Part shown: piece by piece, positions 15,907 through 26,921 of the stretch
Numbering within the stretch: the first letter of the stretch is position 1
How the letters are laid out: every line of letters begins with the position of its first letter
Assembly: GCA_009786925.1 (NCBI GenBank)
Contig: WRGY01000127.1
Location: 62,001 to 126,000, forward strand
Length of the DNA: 64,000 nt
Source: Defluviitaleaceae bacterium
GTDB taxonomy: Bacteria > Bacillota > Clostridia > Lachnospirales > WQUN01
Reading direction: 5' to 3'
Made by a program: the position numbers and the translations under genes
Notes under the pieces: generated by a model
What the model was told of the DNA's origin: nothing
The model's input: only the letters and a program-made list of their open reading frames with translations
Databases searched by the model: none

Positions 15907-18900
15907 ATGAAAGCAGTCGCGTTTTTTTTGGCTATGGTAATGATTTTTTCACCAATGTCAGTGCTTGCAGAAGGAAACAGCACAGGCATTACACCATTTA
16001 TGGGTATATCAGTAACATTTGACGCAAATGGCGGGGTAACGCTAGTCGGTAATGACCAACGTACCACAGGGCTTGACGGAACAATCGGAGATAGTATGCC
16101 TATCCCTCCAACCCGCGCAGGCTTTGTTTTTGTGCGTTGGAATACAATGCAAGACGGAAGCGGCTCGATATTTACCGGCGATACGTTAGTAAACGCCCCA
16201 ATCACTGTTTATGCCCAGTGGGGTTTTGAAGTGCGATTTATGGGCTTGGGTGCGGCATTATACCAAGGGGACGACCCAAATAACTCTGCGCATTATTTAC
16301 CTCGTCTGGTTTTAGCAGGTACAGCTGTTGAAGAAATGGCAGGCATTGCTTGGCCAAATGACCCTACATTTGCAGGCCATGATTTTATAGGTTGGTATAA
16401 TGTTGTAACACCAACCGGCGGCACACGATTCGATGGAAATTCTGAAATAAACAGTTCGCTCATGCTGTTTGCTCGTTGGCGGGTAACTCCACCTGTACCT
16501 ATTGCAAGTCATACGGTTACGTTTAACCCTTCGGGCGGAAATATTGCAACTATTGCAACAAATGGCATACGCTTGGTTAATGATGGCTCCAGCATAAACA
16601 GCTCATCCGCGCTTAATACCGGCAGAACGTGGATACGCTCTGCTCCAAATGCAACGCGGACAGGCATGACAGTAGAGGGCTGGTATACAGAACCCAACGG
16701 CGGCGGAACACGCTTTGCCCCGCCCGGTGCCGCTAATACAGTTACGACGATAAGCATTCCTTGGCCGGCCGGTTTTTCTAACGCAATAATAACCGAGGAC
16801 ATTACAGTTTATGCACATTGGGTACGCAGGGTAACATTTAACTCGAATTTCTCCGGTTCTACAACTGTATTTCGCGATATTCCTGAGGCCGGAGGCACTA
16901 TAAACGCAGACGGCATGATTCTATATGGTGCGCCTAACTCTGCCGCACATATAACCCCGGGAATGCCCCCCAACCCAACAAGAACGGGTTTTATTTTTAT
17001 TGGTTGGTTTAGCGAGGCTACCGGCGGATACGAATTTACAGGCAACACGCATGTAGATGCTTCAAGAACGGTTTTCGCAAGATGGGAGTCCATACCGACA
17101 GACCCTTCCAACCCCCCTCCTCCAATCACAGTCACCTTTGATACCACCGAAGGCGCGTTCTTGGATGGCGAAGTTATAGTTACCAGAACTGTAAACAGGG
17201 CTGCAAATTTAACCGCCAGTTCAAACAATATTAATTTTCCCTTATTCCCGATAAGGGAAGGATATATTTTCATGGGCTGGTACAGAGAAGGGCTTTATCC
17301 GATTCAAGGAGTTACTGACGGAAACCGAAGGCTGTCTCAAACCTTCGTCTCCACCCTTCATGATGATATAACTGTTTATGCGCGTTGGTTGCCCTATGTG
17401 ACCGTTACTTTTCGCACCATTAATCCCGACCAACGCGAGGAAACGAGGCATATGCCTATAGACTTTTCATTTTGGCATATGGATATGGTTTGGCGAGCTT
17501 CAAATGGTGCGCCTACGTTATATTTAACCAGACAACCCGAATGGTATAACAATCCGGCCGCACCCCCCTTAAATGTAATTTCAAATCCACCAATAGCTCC
17601 CAACAGCTTCTCGCAGGGAAATGTTAGATGGTACAACGCGGATAATCAATATGCCCACAATGGAATATTTCGCCCATCGCAAAACAGTAACTGGCTCCAT
17701 CCGCAGTGGTGGACACATTTTTCGCTAACCACGCCGTCTTTCCCACCGGGTTTACCTACTCCAAATACGGCAAACCTCCATTTCATTGGCTGGTATCCTT
17801 GGAATGATAACGTGGGACAATCACGGTTTAATGAAAACACAATTATTACCGGCGATTTAATTTTATATTCTCGTTGGCATTCCCCACTTGTATTTTATAA
17901 CAATTTACCCGGAGGAGTACTTCCCCAAGCACGAGTTATTTCAACTTATTTCGGCTATTCTTTCAGAGATTCCCATGCGCGCAGAAGCACCGTCGCAGGC
18001 TGGCCTACGCTAGACCCCTCTCCGTCAAGAGAATCTGCACATCAGTACTGGAATGCTTTGGATTTTGAATATTTAGGTTTAGCAGGTATGCCCTTCGCGT
18101 TCAGGGGTTTCACAACGTATCAAGACCCTTCTAGTTTACCCACTCCGCCTCCTATTTGGACGGTAGATACTATTCCGCCCAACCGTATGAGAACGTTCCT
18201 TTTTGCGTGGTGGTCTTCCGGCGTAGCATTTCATTCCGGCAGTGCGCCGGCGAATGTTGTTCTGCCGGAAAATTCATACAGAGACGCGCCATCTACCGGC
18301 ACACCTCTTGGTGCAAATATGCCGCCCGACCCCATTTGGCATGGGCATAATTTTCGAGATTGGAACACGAACCCTGATGGGTCCGGTATGACATATTCCG
18401 AAACCACGCCTATCAATCATGGTCGCAATCTTTTTGCGGTGTGGACAATTTCTGTAAATCTAAATCCCAACGGTGGGGTAATAAACGGCGGACCCGGCTA
18501 CACCACCATGGAAAATATAGTTAATACCCCATTGAATCATGCTGCATTTTTAACACCCCCCACGCGGGAAAATTTTATATTTAATGGGTGGAATACCGCT
18601 CGCGATGGAAGCGGCACAAATTTTGCATCAGCATCGCCGGCAGTTCATGCCACAATGACACTTTATGCCCAGTGGATAGTTGACCCATTAGCACCTACAC
18701 ATACCGTTACCATAATCAACAACCCGGATGGCGCAATTGTAGGGCAATCCGGCGCGGGTGATTATGTGGGAGGTGAAGAAGTTACACTTGTTGCAGGGGC
18801 AAAATACGGCTTTGTCTTCATGGGTTGGACATCGGACGACATTGCAATTGCCGATTATTCTCTCGCCGAAAGTAGCTTTTATATGCCCGCACACGATGTT

Positions 18901-20223
18901 ACTGTAACTGCTAACTGGGAAGAATTTATTCCCCCGACTTACTACACCGTTACCATAAACAATAGCCCGGACGGCACAATTGTAGGGCAATCCGGCGCGG
19001 GCAGTTATGCAGAAGATGCAGAAGTTACACTGATTGCAGGGACAAAATACGGCTTTGACTTCATTGGCTGGACATCTGATGACATTGTAATTTCTGTTTC
19101 CACCCCGGCATCAATAAATTTTGTTATGCCTGCGAATGACATTGTAGTAACTGCTAACTGGGAAGAAAGTATTATATTAATACCCCCGACGTATTATGTC
19201 GTTACCATAACTAATAACCCGAATGGCGCAATTGCAGGGCAGTCCGGCGCAGGTAATTATACAGAAGGTGCAGAAGTTACACTTGTCGCAGGGACAAAAT
19301 ACGGCTTTGACTTCATTGGCTGGACATCTGATGACATTGTAATTTTTCTTTCCACCCCGGCATCAATAAATTTTGTTATGCCTGCGAATAATGTTGTTGT
19401 TATCGCCAACTGGGAAGAAACAACAGGACAAGAGCCACCTAGCGGTGGTGGCTCCGGCGGAGGCGGTTATGACGGTTCGACTTCGCGCCCTGCTGCACCT
19501 TTGGTACCGGCGCAACCCCCGGTGCAAGAACAACCACAGGAAATCATAGCACCACCACCATTAATTACGGATGTGCATATCCGGTATGTGCATGGTTTTC
19601 CGGATGGCACATTTAGGCCACAAGGCTTCCTTACAAGGGCCCAGATGGCAGCAATTTTATTTAACCTTACGGCCGACGACGAAAAATACTTGCCGCATTT
19701 TGCTACCATGCAATATTTTAGCGATGTAAACCCGGAGCATTGGTATGCACAGGCGATAAACTATCTTGCAAGTTTTTCAATTCTGTCCGGTTATCCGGAC
19801 GGCACGTTTATGCCAAACCAATATATGACAAGAGCAGAGCTTACAACCGCAATGTCTATGTTTTTTTCCATTTACGGAGGAACAAACAGCTTTACAGATA
19901 TTGCAGAGCATTGGGCATATGTATTTATAAATTCTGCGTACAACAAGGGGTGGATTACCGGATATGGTGACAATACATTTAGGCCAAACAATCCAATTAC
20001 TCGCGCCGAAGCCGTAAGAATAATAAACCTCGCGCTTGGGAGAATCCCAAACCCGGAAACAATACACTACCATATTACAAGTCAAATTTTTCCCGATTTG
20101 CAAAGCACTCATTGGGCGTATTATCAAATAATGGAAGCCGCAATAAAACATGAGCATACTTTCTGTGACAAAGGCTTAGAAATTTGGATTAGTGTCCTGT
20201 GTGTTCATAACTGTTTAAATTAG
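15907..20223 (+). CDS. Large S-layer-homology surface protein with InlB-type repeats
   Basis: 1438 residues with a signal peptide ending near SVLA-EGN. Residues about 35-930 are many InlB B-repeat/Listeria-Bacteroides modules, recognised by VTFDANGG.., G..F.GWNT and ITVYAQW. Residues about 935-1180 hold three closely similar 80-residue repeats containing GQSGAG and YGF.F.GWTSDDI. A Gly- and Pro-rich linker (GGGSGGGG, then a Pro/Gln stretch) leads to SLH modules (GFPDGTFRPQGFLTRAQMAAIL, GYPDGTFMPNQYMTRAEL, GYGDNTFRPNNPITRAEAV) that bind secondary wall polymer. The last residues, EIWISVLCVHNCLN, do not look like a normal SLH end, so a late frameshift is possible. Probable adhesin or S-layer-associated protein. 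Confidence 0.92.
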   Translation: MKAVAFFLAMVMIFSPMSVLAEGNSTGITPFMGISVTFDANGGVTLVGNDQRTTGLDGTIGDSMPIPPTRAGFVFVRWNTMQDGSGSIFTGDTLVNAPITVYAQWGFEVRFMGLGAALYQGDDPNNSAHYLPRLVLAGTAVEEMAGIAWPNDPTFAGHDFIGWYNVVTPTGGTRFDGNSEINSSLMLFARWRVTPPVPIASHTVTFNPSGGNIATIATNGIRLVNDGSSINSSSALNTGRTWIRSAPNATRTGMTVEGWYTEPNGGGTRFAPPGAANTVTTISIPWPAGFSNAIITEDITVYAHWVRRVTFNSNFSGSTTVFRDIPEAGGTINADGMILYGAPNSAAHITPGMPPNPTRTGFIFIGWFSEATGGYEFTGNTHVDASRTVFARWESIPTDPSNPPPPITVTFDTTEGAFLDGEVIVTRTVNRAANLTASSNNINFPLFPIREGYIFMGWYREGLYPIQGVTDGNRRLSQTFVSTLHDDITVYARWLPYVTVTFRTINPDQREETRHMPIDFSFWHMDMVWRASNGAPTLYLTRQPEWYNNPAAPPLNVISNPPIAPNSFSQGNVRWYNADNQYAHNGIFRPSQNSNWLHPQWWTHFSLTTPSFPPGLPTPNTANLHFIGWYPWNDNVGQSRFNENTIITGDLILYSRWHSPLVFYNNLPGGVLPQARVISTYFGYSFRDSHARRSTVAGWPTLDPSPSRESAHQYWNALDFEYLGLAGMPFAFRGFTTYQDPSSLPTPPPIWTVDTIPPNRMRTFLFAWWSSGVAFHSGSAPANVVLPENSYRDAPSTGTPLGANMPPDPIWHGHNFRDWNTNPDGSGMTYSETTPINHGRNLFAVWTISVNLNPNGGVINGGPGYTTMENIVNTPLNHAAFLTPPTRENFIFNGWNTARDGSGTNFASASPAVHATMTLYAQWIVDPLAPTHTVTIINNPDGAIVGQSGAGDYVGGEEVTLVAGAKYGFVFMGWTSDDIAIADYSLAESSFYMPAHDVTVTANWEEFIPPTYYTVTINNSPDGTIVGQSGAGSYAEDAEVTLIAGTKYGFDFIGWTSDDIVISVSTPASINFVMPANDIVVTANWEESIILIPPTYYVVTITNNPNGAIAGQSGAGNYTEGAEVTLVAGTKYGFDFIGWTSDDIVIFLSTPASINFVMPANNVVVIANWEETTGQEPPSGGGSGGGGYDGSTSRPAAPLVPAQPPVQEQPQEIIAPPPLITDVHIRYVHGFPDGTFRPQGFLTRAQMAAILFNLTADDEKYLPHFATMQYFSDVNPEHWYAQAINYLASFSILSGYPDGTFMPNQYMTRAELTTAMSMFFSIYGGTNSFTDIAEHWAYVFINSAYNKGWITGYGDNTFRPNNPITRAEAVRIINLALGRIPNPETIHYHITSQIFPDLQSTHWAYYQIMEAAIKHEHTFCDKGLEIWISVLCVHNCLN

Positions 20224-20235
20224 GAGTGATTCAAT

Positions 20236-21726
20236 ATGTTTAAAGCATTTTCATTTGTGATTATTATGTTTCTGGCTTCTTGCGCTTATGACCCCGCCCT
20301 CATAATGAGTGGCTTGGAACATGGAGAGCTTGAGGAGCTTGGCGAGCGTGACATCATCACACCCGAAGAGGCACGCGAGCGTCTGCTGGAAATGGGATGG
20401 GAACTCGAATGGTTTGATACTATGGACGAAAGCGAGAGTATGCTCGTCAATATGTACAACCAATCTCGTTTCATTGGATATACGGATAATATATATCACG
20501 GCATACCCATCGGTGAGTCGGGTGAGACTATCGCGCCACAGTATTTTGGCGGACTCAAATTTGACGAACTCGGTTTTCTTGTTGTGTCGGTTTTGCCAAT
20601 GGGATTTGACGACCCATCCACTGCGATTGCTATCAAAGAAATGCTGGACATGGGGATTATAATCCGCCAAGTACAGTTTAACCACCAAAGCATTTCTTCC
20701 GCCATCGGAAGGCTTAACAGCATATCGGATAAAGCATTTGCCATGGGTGCTGCGAGTTGGGGGCAGGGTGCAGAAAACGCCGTCACTGTTTGGCTCGACC
20801 CTTATACCGACGAACAGAAGGCTATTTTCAACGACTTTCTTGTATCAAACGGACTTGACCCTGCGATTTTTCTTATACAACCTGCAATAACTCAAGAAAT
20901 GTTGGATAGGCGAGCAGAAAGCATAACCATTGCCGCCACATCGGCGGGCAATATTATTATCCCGGTGAGCGAGTTGGAAGTAAGCCGCACAGGCATTGTA
21001 TTTTCACTAAAAAACACCACGGATATGCCATTTAACTATGGCTCACCGTGGGATTTGGCACAATATGAAGATGGCGCGTGGCTCCCTGTTCCGCATTTGC
21101 CCGGAGCCGGTGTTCTTTTTTGGACGAGTATCGGATTTTCGTTGCAAGGGGGCGGCATTCAGCAATACTACCAGAGCTTCGAATGGCATTTTGGAGAACT
21201 ACCCATCGGCAGATATATGTTTATCCGCGATGGTTGGCTGGGAGAATGGTCTCGCGACAGAGAAAGCGTATATGCACTGGTTGAATTTGAAATAACAGCA
21301 ACGACACCGACACAGCTCGATTCCTTACCCGACGACGAGTGGCCGGTATATATAGAAGTCATAGAAATAAGTGATGTCACACCCACAGGAATGCGTGTAA
21401 CAATCGAAAACATTTCATCTTACGACATAGACCACCGCGCACAAATCCTCTTTATAGTCCCCGCCGAGCACACAACTGTCGGCGAGCCTTGGCAATGGTG
21501 GAATTATCAGCTACCATTCCTCGACTTTGATGACACCATGCAAGGATTTGGCCAATTACCCGCAGGAGAACGCTTGGAGTTCGAACTGGAGCTTGGCAAT
21601 ATATTTGGAGAATTGCCACCGGGGGATTACAGATTAAGCCTAAGCTTAGGCGGTCAAGCCAGCCCTCCTCACCCCACAGGATGGGCGTTTAACAATGACA
21701 CGATTATAGAATTTTCAGTTATGTAA
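20236..21726 (+). CDS. Lipoprotein with two Ig-like beta domains
   Basis: 496 residues with a type II signal peptide and lipobox LASC at residues 14-17, so it is anchored to the outer face of the membrane. The N-terminal half (to about 230) is of unknown fold. Residues about 235-355 and 365-490 look like two copies of a bacterial Ig-like domain, each ending in the pattern G.LP.G.Y with aromatic-rich strands. It begins 12 nt after the SLH gene behind AGGAGTG, so the two are co-transcribed. Its end overlaps the convergent SSB-like gene by 8 nt. Function unknown. Confidence 0.8.
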   Translation: MFKAFSFVIIMFLASCAYDPALIMSGLEHGELEELGERDIITPEEARERLLEMGWELEWFDTMDESESMLVNMYNQSRFIGYTDNIYHGIPIGESGETIAPQYFGGLKFDELGFLVVSVLPMGFDDPSTAIAIKEMLDMGIIIRQVQFNHQSISSAIGRLNSISDKAFAMGAASWGQGAENAVTVWLDPYTDEQKAIFNDFLVSNGLDPAIFLIQPAITQEMLDRRAESITIAATSAGNIIIPVSELEVSRTGIVFSLKNTTDMPFNYGSPWDLAQYEDGAWLPVPHLPGAGVLFWTSIGFSLQGGGIQQYYQSFEWHFGELPIGRYMFIRDGWLGEWSRDRESVYALVEFEITATTPTQLDSLPDDEWPVYIEVIEISDVTPTGMRVTIENISSYDIDHRAQILFIVPAEHTTVGEPWQWWNYQLPFLDFDDTMQGFGQLPAGERLEFELELGNIFGELPPGDYRLSLSLGGQASPPHPTGWAFNNDTIIEFSVM

Positions 21727-22336
21727 TTTCGATTTTCTCTATTTTAGACAATGAAACTTCGTAGGCTGTTTTTTCTACTACCGTCAGTTCGTCCATCTTT
21801 TTTTGGTATTGGCGCGACTGCATCCTTCCCCACAGGCGGATGTTGTCACCGACTTGCAGTTTTCCTGCGTAGCGTGCGTTTCTGCCCCATGCTATGCAGG
21901 GTATGTAATCAGACTTGTTATAAGAACGGTTTACGGCAACCAATAAATCTGCGATTTCTCGTCCAAATGGAGTGGTGCGGTAGATGGCAGGCTTACATAG
22001 ATAACCCTCCAAGTCGACCTCGTTTGGGCTGGTGGTCGGTGCCTCTGCCTGCAACTCTATGTCTCTGGCAAACACTGTAAGTACGAGACGATTTTTCCTT
22101 TCGGCCTCTACATAGTTATTGTATGAGCGTATTTGACCCTTTATCGTCACTGCTTGACCGACTTGCATTCTTTCACGTTCCACTATTCTCTCACTCACCG
22201 TTACGGGCAGAATATCACTCTGGCCACTTAGCCTACCTATTTCTACATCAAAACGCCAAAAGCCTTCTCCGTAGATTTCATGACTAAATTCAAATTCTGA
22301 TTTGATTACGCCACCGATTTCGATATTATTTTCCAT
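21719..22336 (-). CDS. Single-stranded DNA-binding (OB-fold) protein with two SSB-like domains
   Basis: 205 residues from the ATG at 22336 (AAAGGAGG upstream); the track starts earlier at 22378. Residues 1-100 (GEGFWRFDVEIGRLSGQSDILPVTV) and about 105-205 (YRTTPFGREIADLLVAVNRSYNKSDYIPCIAWGRNAR) are each OB-fold segments. The second has the classic SSB GREIADL..A.N.....DYIPC pattern. It lacks the acidic tail of the main replicative SSB, so it is probably an accessory or divergent SSB. It is convergent with the lipoprotein gene. Confidence 0.85.
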   Translation of the reverse strand: MENNIEIGGVIKSEFEFSHEIYGEGFWRFDVEIGRLSGQSDILPVTVSERIVERERMQVGQAVTIKGQIRSYNNYVEAERKNRLVLTVFARDIELQAEAPTTSPNEVDLEGYLCKPAIYRTTPFGREIADLLVAVNRSYNKSDYIPCIAWGRNARYAGKLQVGDNIRLWGRMQSRQYQKKMDELTVVEKTAYEVSLSKIEKIEIT

Positions 22337-22395
22337 TTTCCAGGCCTCCTTTAGTAACCCGTGCGTATCTACGAGCATAGTATATCATACTATTA

Positions 22396-22860
22396 TTATT
22401 TTGTATTTAGAACAACCCATGCCGCCGCAGCACCCAAAACAGACATTGAGTTTTCGCCGCGAGTAGTGGCAGAAAACTCCTGCGGCTCACGCTCAATGCC
22501 GTCCAATCCGCGGAATCCACGCTGTATACATACCTGCACACCGTCCCTTGTTACGCTGGATGCGGTGATACATGCACGATTATTAAACCCATACGTAATC
22601 AGATGAGAACACGTAGGTGTTTTTTCCAGCATCCCAAATATGGTTTTGTCATCCGCATTTACGATTAAAAAATCGTCACTTCCCAGCGACGGAATGATTT
22701 CCGAAATCATGGGCGACGCATCAGACACTACCAAGACTTGTATTTTTTGGCTCGGGCTACTGTCGGTGATATGAAAACACGCCGCTGTCCCTCGACTCAT
22801 TCGCAAAAATGCCTGCGTCATTTCGTGACCGTCCAAACCTACGATTCCTACAGATGTCAT
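22396..22860 (-). CDS. Small Mur-ligase-like protein of unknown function
   Basis: 154 residues from the ATG at 22860 (GGGGAGA upstream). Segments such as FLIVNADDKTIF, LITYGFNNRACITASSV and QRGFRGLDGIEREPQEF resemble the middle domain of Mur ligases, and the end (SVLGAAAAWVVL) resembles their N-A-LAA-A-A helix. The ATP-binding P-loop is missing, so ligase activity is unlikely. I do not recognise a characterised family. A role in regulating wall synthesis is possible but unproven. Confidence 0.5.
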   Translation of the reverse strand: MTSVGIVGLDGHEMTQAFLRMSRGTAACFHITDSSPSQKIQVLVVSDASPMISEIIPSLGSDDFLIVNADDKTIFGMLEKTPTCSHLITYGFNNRACITASSVTRDGVQVCIQRGFRGLDGIEREPQEFSATTRGENSMSVLGAAAAWVVLNTK

Positions 22861-22940
22861 AAAATCTCCCCACTTTCGCTTTAGTATAAGCAAGTATGTC
22901 AAAGTTTATTCCACAAATTTATGAAATGCGGAGGTTATTT

Positions 22941-23429
22941 ATGAAAGCAAATCTGCTCACAGCAAAAAAAAATCTGGCTCTTGCAAAAAAAAGCCATGAT
23001 TTGTTAGAAATAAAACAAAACGCGCTATTACAAGACATAAAGCGCGAAGAAAAAATTATCTTTACAATAAAAACAGAACTTGCAGAACTCACCCATATCG
23101 CCAAACATGCATATATCATGGCAGCAATGGAAGTCGGCGAAGATGCACCCCCCCTAACCTACCCCTATGAGCTAAACGGAACAACAGCCGCAGTGGACAA
23201 CGCTTTTTTTTCGCGAGGAAAAATGCTTAAAAAGGAAAATGAACTTTTTGAGGCAGAAACAATTCTTTCGCAAAAAAAAGAACGTTTAAAACGTACAAAA
23301 AAACGTGTTTCCGCACTGCGAAATGTCTCCATCCCTACATACGAAAAACACGTCAAATATATCACAGGCCAAATCGAAGAATATGAGCGCGACGAAATGG
23401 TACGCCAAAAAGCAGCATCATCCGTTTAG
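22941..23429 (+). CDS. V/A-type ATPase subunit D-like coiled-coil protein (orphan)
   Basis: 162 residues from the ATG at 22941 behind GGAGG. The N-terminus, KANLLTAKKNLALAKKSHDLLEIKQNALL, and the C-terminus, KRVSALRNVSIPTYEKHVKYITGQIEEYERDEMVRQKA, match the two long helices of V/A-ATPase subunit D (NtpD/AtpD), the central rotor stalk. A variable middle holds PPLTYPYEL. No other V-type subunits lie nearby; the window has a full F-type operon instead. It may serve a V-ATPase encoded elsewhere or have another role. The 3' end overlaps the convergent ABC permease gene by 12 nt. Confidence 0.75.
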   Translation: MKANLLTAKKNLALAKKSHDLLEIKQNALLQDIKREEKIIFTIKTELAELTHIAKHAYIMAAMEVGEDAPPLTYPYELNGTTAAVDNAFFSRGKMLKKENELFEAETILSQKKERLKRTKKRVSALRNVSIPTYEKHVKYITGQIEEYERDEMVRQKAASSV

Positions 23430-24203
23430 TCCATACTTCCTATGCATAAAGATAAATAATCCAAGCACAATCGCACCGTTGATTAAGGTTACGATTATCG
23501 CTTCCTCCATCATGCCGCGGCCTGCGAGGATTTCTACCACATCCTCTGCTTCGTCTTTTATACACATCACTATTTCTCCGCAATATTCGCATATATGCTC
23601 GTATATTTCTTCTTCGGCACGGATGGCCATATAGTCCATTACGCGGCGGATTTGCAAGGTATACAGAAATCTAAATATATCTTCCATGTTCTCATTCATC
23701 GCCGCAATCATCGGCGCAAGCCCGAGCAGCATACCGACAGGCGTAGTGAGCCAAGGCCATTTAGATAGCCCCATGGTAATACCAAGCAAGGCAGAAACCG
23801 CCGAAGCCAGCCACGTAAAGCCCAAAAATATAAAAAAGTTAGTCCCCCTGTAGCCTCCGACCACTGCGTACACCACACAAATAAACATCGCCATAAGAAA
23901 CACTGCCGCAAACGTACCTGTACAATATTGACGCGGCTTTACCCCCGCCATACCCATAAACCGCAGGTTCATGGTTGTCCTATCCTCGGTGACACAACTC
24001 GTAGCGACACCGGTTAGCTGCATTCCGACAATAAGCACCATAAACATACTCACATACTGCGAAACATGTTGGTCTGAGAAAAAAGCAAACACAAGTCCCA
24101 TTACAAGCCAAACGCCCGCCAAGCCAAGAAACACCGGCTGTCTTATATTACTCGTGAGCTGTTTTATAAAAACTGCGACTGTATTATTACTTAGCTTTAA
24201 CAT
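23418..24203 (-). CDS. ABC transporter permease
   Basis: 261 residues with about six hydrophobic segments (VFLGLAGVWLVMGLVFAFF, YVSMFMVLIVGMQL, FAAVFLMAMFICVVYAVV and others). It has the ABC-2-type topology, with a periplasm-facing loop between the last segments. It starts immediately at the stop of the ATPase gene, forming a two-gene exporter. The substrate cannot be inferred; ABC-2 exporters move drugs, lipids, antibiotics or polysaccharides. Confidence 0.8.
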   Translation of the reverse strand: MLKLSNNTVAVFIKQLTSNIRQPVFLGLAGVWLVMGLVFAFFSDQHVSQYVSMFMVLIVGMQLTGVATSCVTEDRTTMNLRFMGMAGVKPRQYCTGTFAAVFLMAMFICVVYAVVGGYRGTNFFIFLGFTWLASAVSALLGITMGLSKWPWLTTPVGMLLGLAPMIAAMNENMEDIFRFLYTLQIRRVMDYMAIRAEEEIYEHICEYCGEIVMCIKDEAEDVVEILAGRGMMEEAIIVTLINGAIVLGLFIFMHRKYGLNG

Positions 24204-24898
24204 TATAGCGACACCCCCGTAAGCTCTAAGAAAACTGCCTCGAGGTCGGGGACAGTGCGCATCGCTCTGTACTCTTCACAAATTTCCACAGGATTGCCCT
24301 GCTTTACGATTTTTCCTTCAAAGAGCAACGCGACTCTGTCACAGAGCTTCAAGGCTTCATCCATATTATGCGTAGTAAGGAAAATCGTCGTGCCGCCCTC
24401 ACGGATTTCCTGTAACAACTTACAAACACTACGCGCCGTACCCGGGTCCAATGCGGATGTAGGCTCGTCCAATATCAACACCTTTGGCGAATACAAAATT
24501 GCCCTCGCCAAAGCCAACCGCTGAAACATCCCACGCGAAAGCTCACTCGCCGCCTTTTTAGCATCATCGCCAAGTCCCACTGACTCCAAAACCTCCATGG
24601 CCCGCGTCTTTGGCAAGTCATATATACGCGCATACAAATCCAAATTCTCCAAACAGCTCAAATGCGTATACAGTCCACCGCTATCCAGCATAATCCCAAT
24701 TTCGTTCTGCCCTACCAAAATTTCGGCATCCCCGCTGTCGGCCTCCAGCCACTTTGTCAATATATTAATAATGGTAGTCTTTCCCGCCCCGGACGGCCCA
24801 AGCAATGCTAATATCTCGCCTTCTTTAACCTCTAGGTTAATGCCATCCAAGACCGTTTTTTCTTTAAATGATTTGTAAATATCCTTCATCACTATCAA
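24203..24898 (-). CDS. ABC transporter ATP-binding protein
   Basis: 231 residues. Walker A is GPSGAGKTT, the Q-loop region is GLYTHLSCLENLDLY, the signature is LSRGMFQRLALARAI, Walker B is VLILDEPTSALD, and the switch His is in FLTTHNMDEA. It belongs to the CcmA/DrrA-like export group that pairs with ABC-2 permeases. A TTG at 24898 with GGAG 9 nt upstream is the likely start; GTG and ATG alternatives lie 6 and 9 nt further in. It is co-translated with the permease. Confidence 0.93.
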   Translation of the reverse strand: MIVMKDIYKSFKEKTVLDGINLEVKEGEILALLGPSGAGKTTIINILTKWLEADSGDAEILVGQNEIGIMLDSGGLYTHLSCLENLDLYARIYDLPKTRAMEVLESVGLGDDAKKAASELSRGMFQRLALARAILYSPKVLILDEPTSALDPGTARSVCKLLQEIREGGTTIFLTTHNMDEALKLCDRVALLFEGKIVKQGNPVEICEEYRAMRTVPDLEAVFLELTGVSL

Positions 24899-24926
24899 AC
24901 GTAACCACTCCTATTTTTTGACGCAT

Positions 24927-24955
24927 AAAAAAGGGGAGTACTCTTCGTCCTCCCC
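24927..24955 (-). terminator. ATP synthase operon terminator
   Basis: On the minus strand GGGGAG and CTCCCC close a hairpin followed by a run of six T residues, about 10 nt past the atpC stop. Confidence 0.75.
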
Positions 24956-24964
24956 ATAAAGTCT

Positions 24965-25396
24965 TTATTTCTTAGCAACTTCCAGCAAAACCTGACAACG
25001 ATGTGTTTCCTCACTATACTTCTTCTTTTCGTTAAAGTCTGTAGTTTCATCATACAAGCGACGGAACTCTTCAAGGTCTGCGGTTACTTTTTCTACATTT
25101 ACTTCATCGGGTTTTTGTGCCACATCAGAGAGGATTGTCACCACATCATCACTTACATGTGCAATTCCACCCACCAATGCCATATGATTTTCTGCATCCT
25201 CATCAAATATACGCAACACGCCTGTACCTAAAACCATTGAGACAGGCATACGCCCGGGCAAAATACCAATGTCCCCCGTTGTACATCGCATGATTACCAT
25301 GTCTACGGCTTTGCTAAATTTGTACGGGCTTTTATCCGTAGCCATTGTAGGCGCGATAACCCGCAGTTCGATTTTTTTATCCACTGCTTCTGCCAT
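24965..25396 (-). CDS. atpC: F-type ATP synthase epsilon subunit
   Basis: 143 residues. The N-terminal beta-sandwich has GDIGILPGRMPVSMVLGTG and HMALVGGIAHVSDDVVTIL. The C-terminal helical hairpin (EEFRRLYDETTDFNEKKKYSEETHRCQVLLEVAKK) can inhibit the enzyme. It is part of the central stalk with gamma and is the last gene of the atp operon. Confidence 0.94.
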   Translation of the reverse strand: MAEAVDKKIELRVIAPTMATDKSPYKFSKAVDMVIMRCTTGDIGILPGRMPVSMVLGTGVLRIFDEDAENHMALVGGIAHVSDDVVTILSDVAQKPDEVNVEKVTADLEEFRRLYDETTDFNEKKKYSEETHRCQVLLEVAKK

Positions 25397-25416
25397 GGAA
25401 ATTTCACCGCCTAATT

Positions 25417-26853
<1,437 letters not shown>

Positions 26854-26921
26854 TTAAGTAGGGCTATGCCCCTTCGACCACGCTTCCATTCGGAACAACG
26901 ACTAACGCGGCGGCCGTGATT

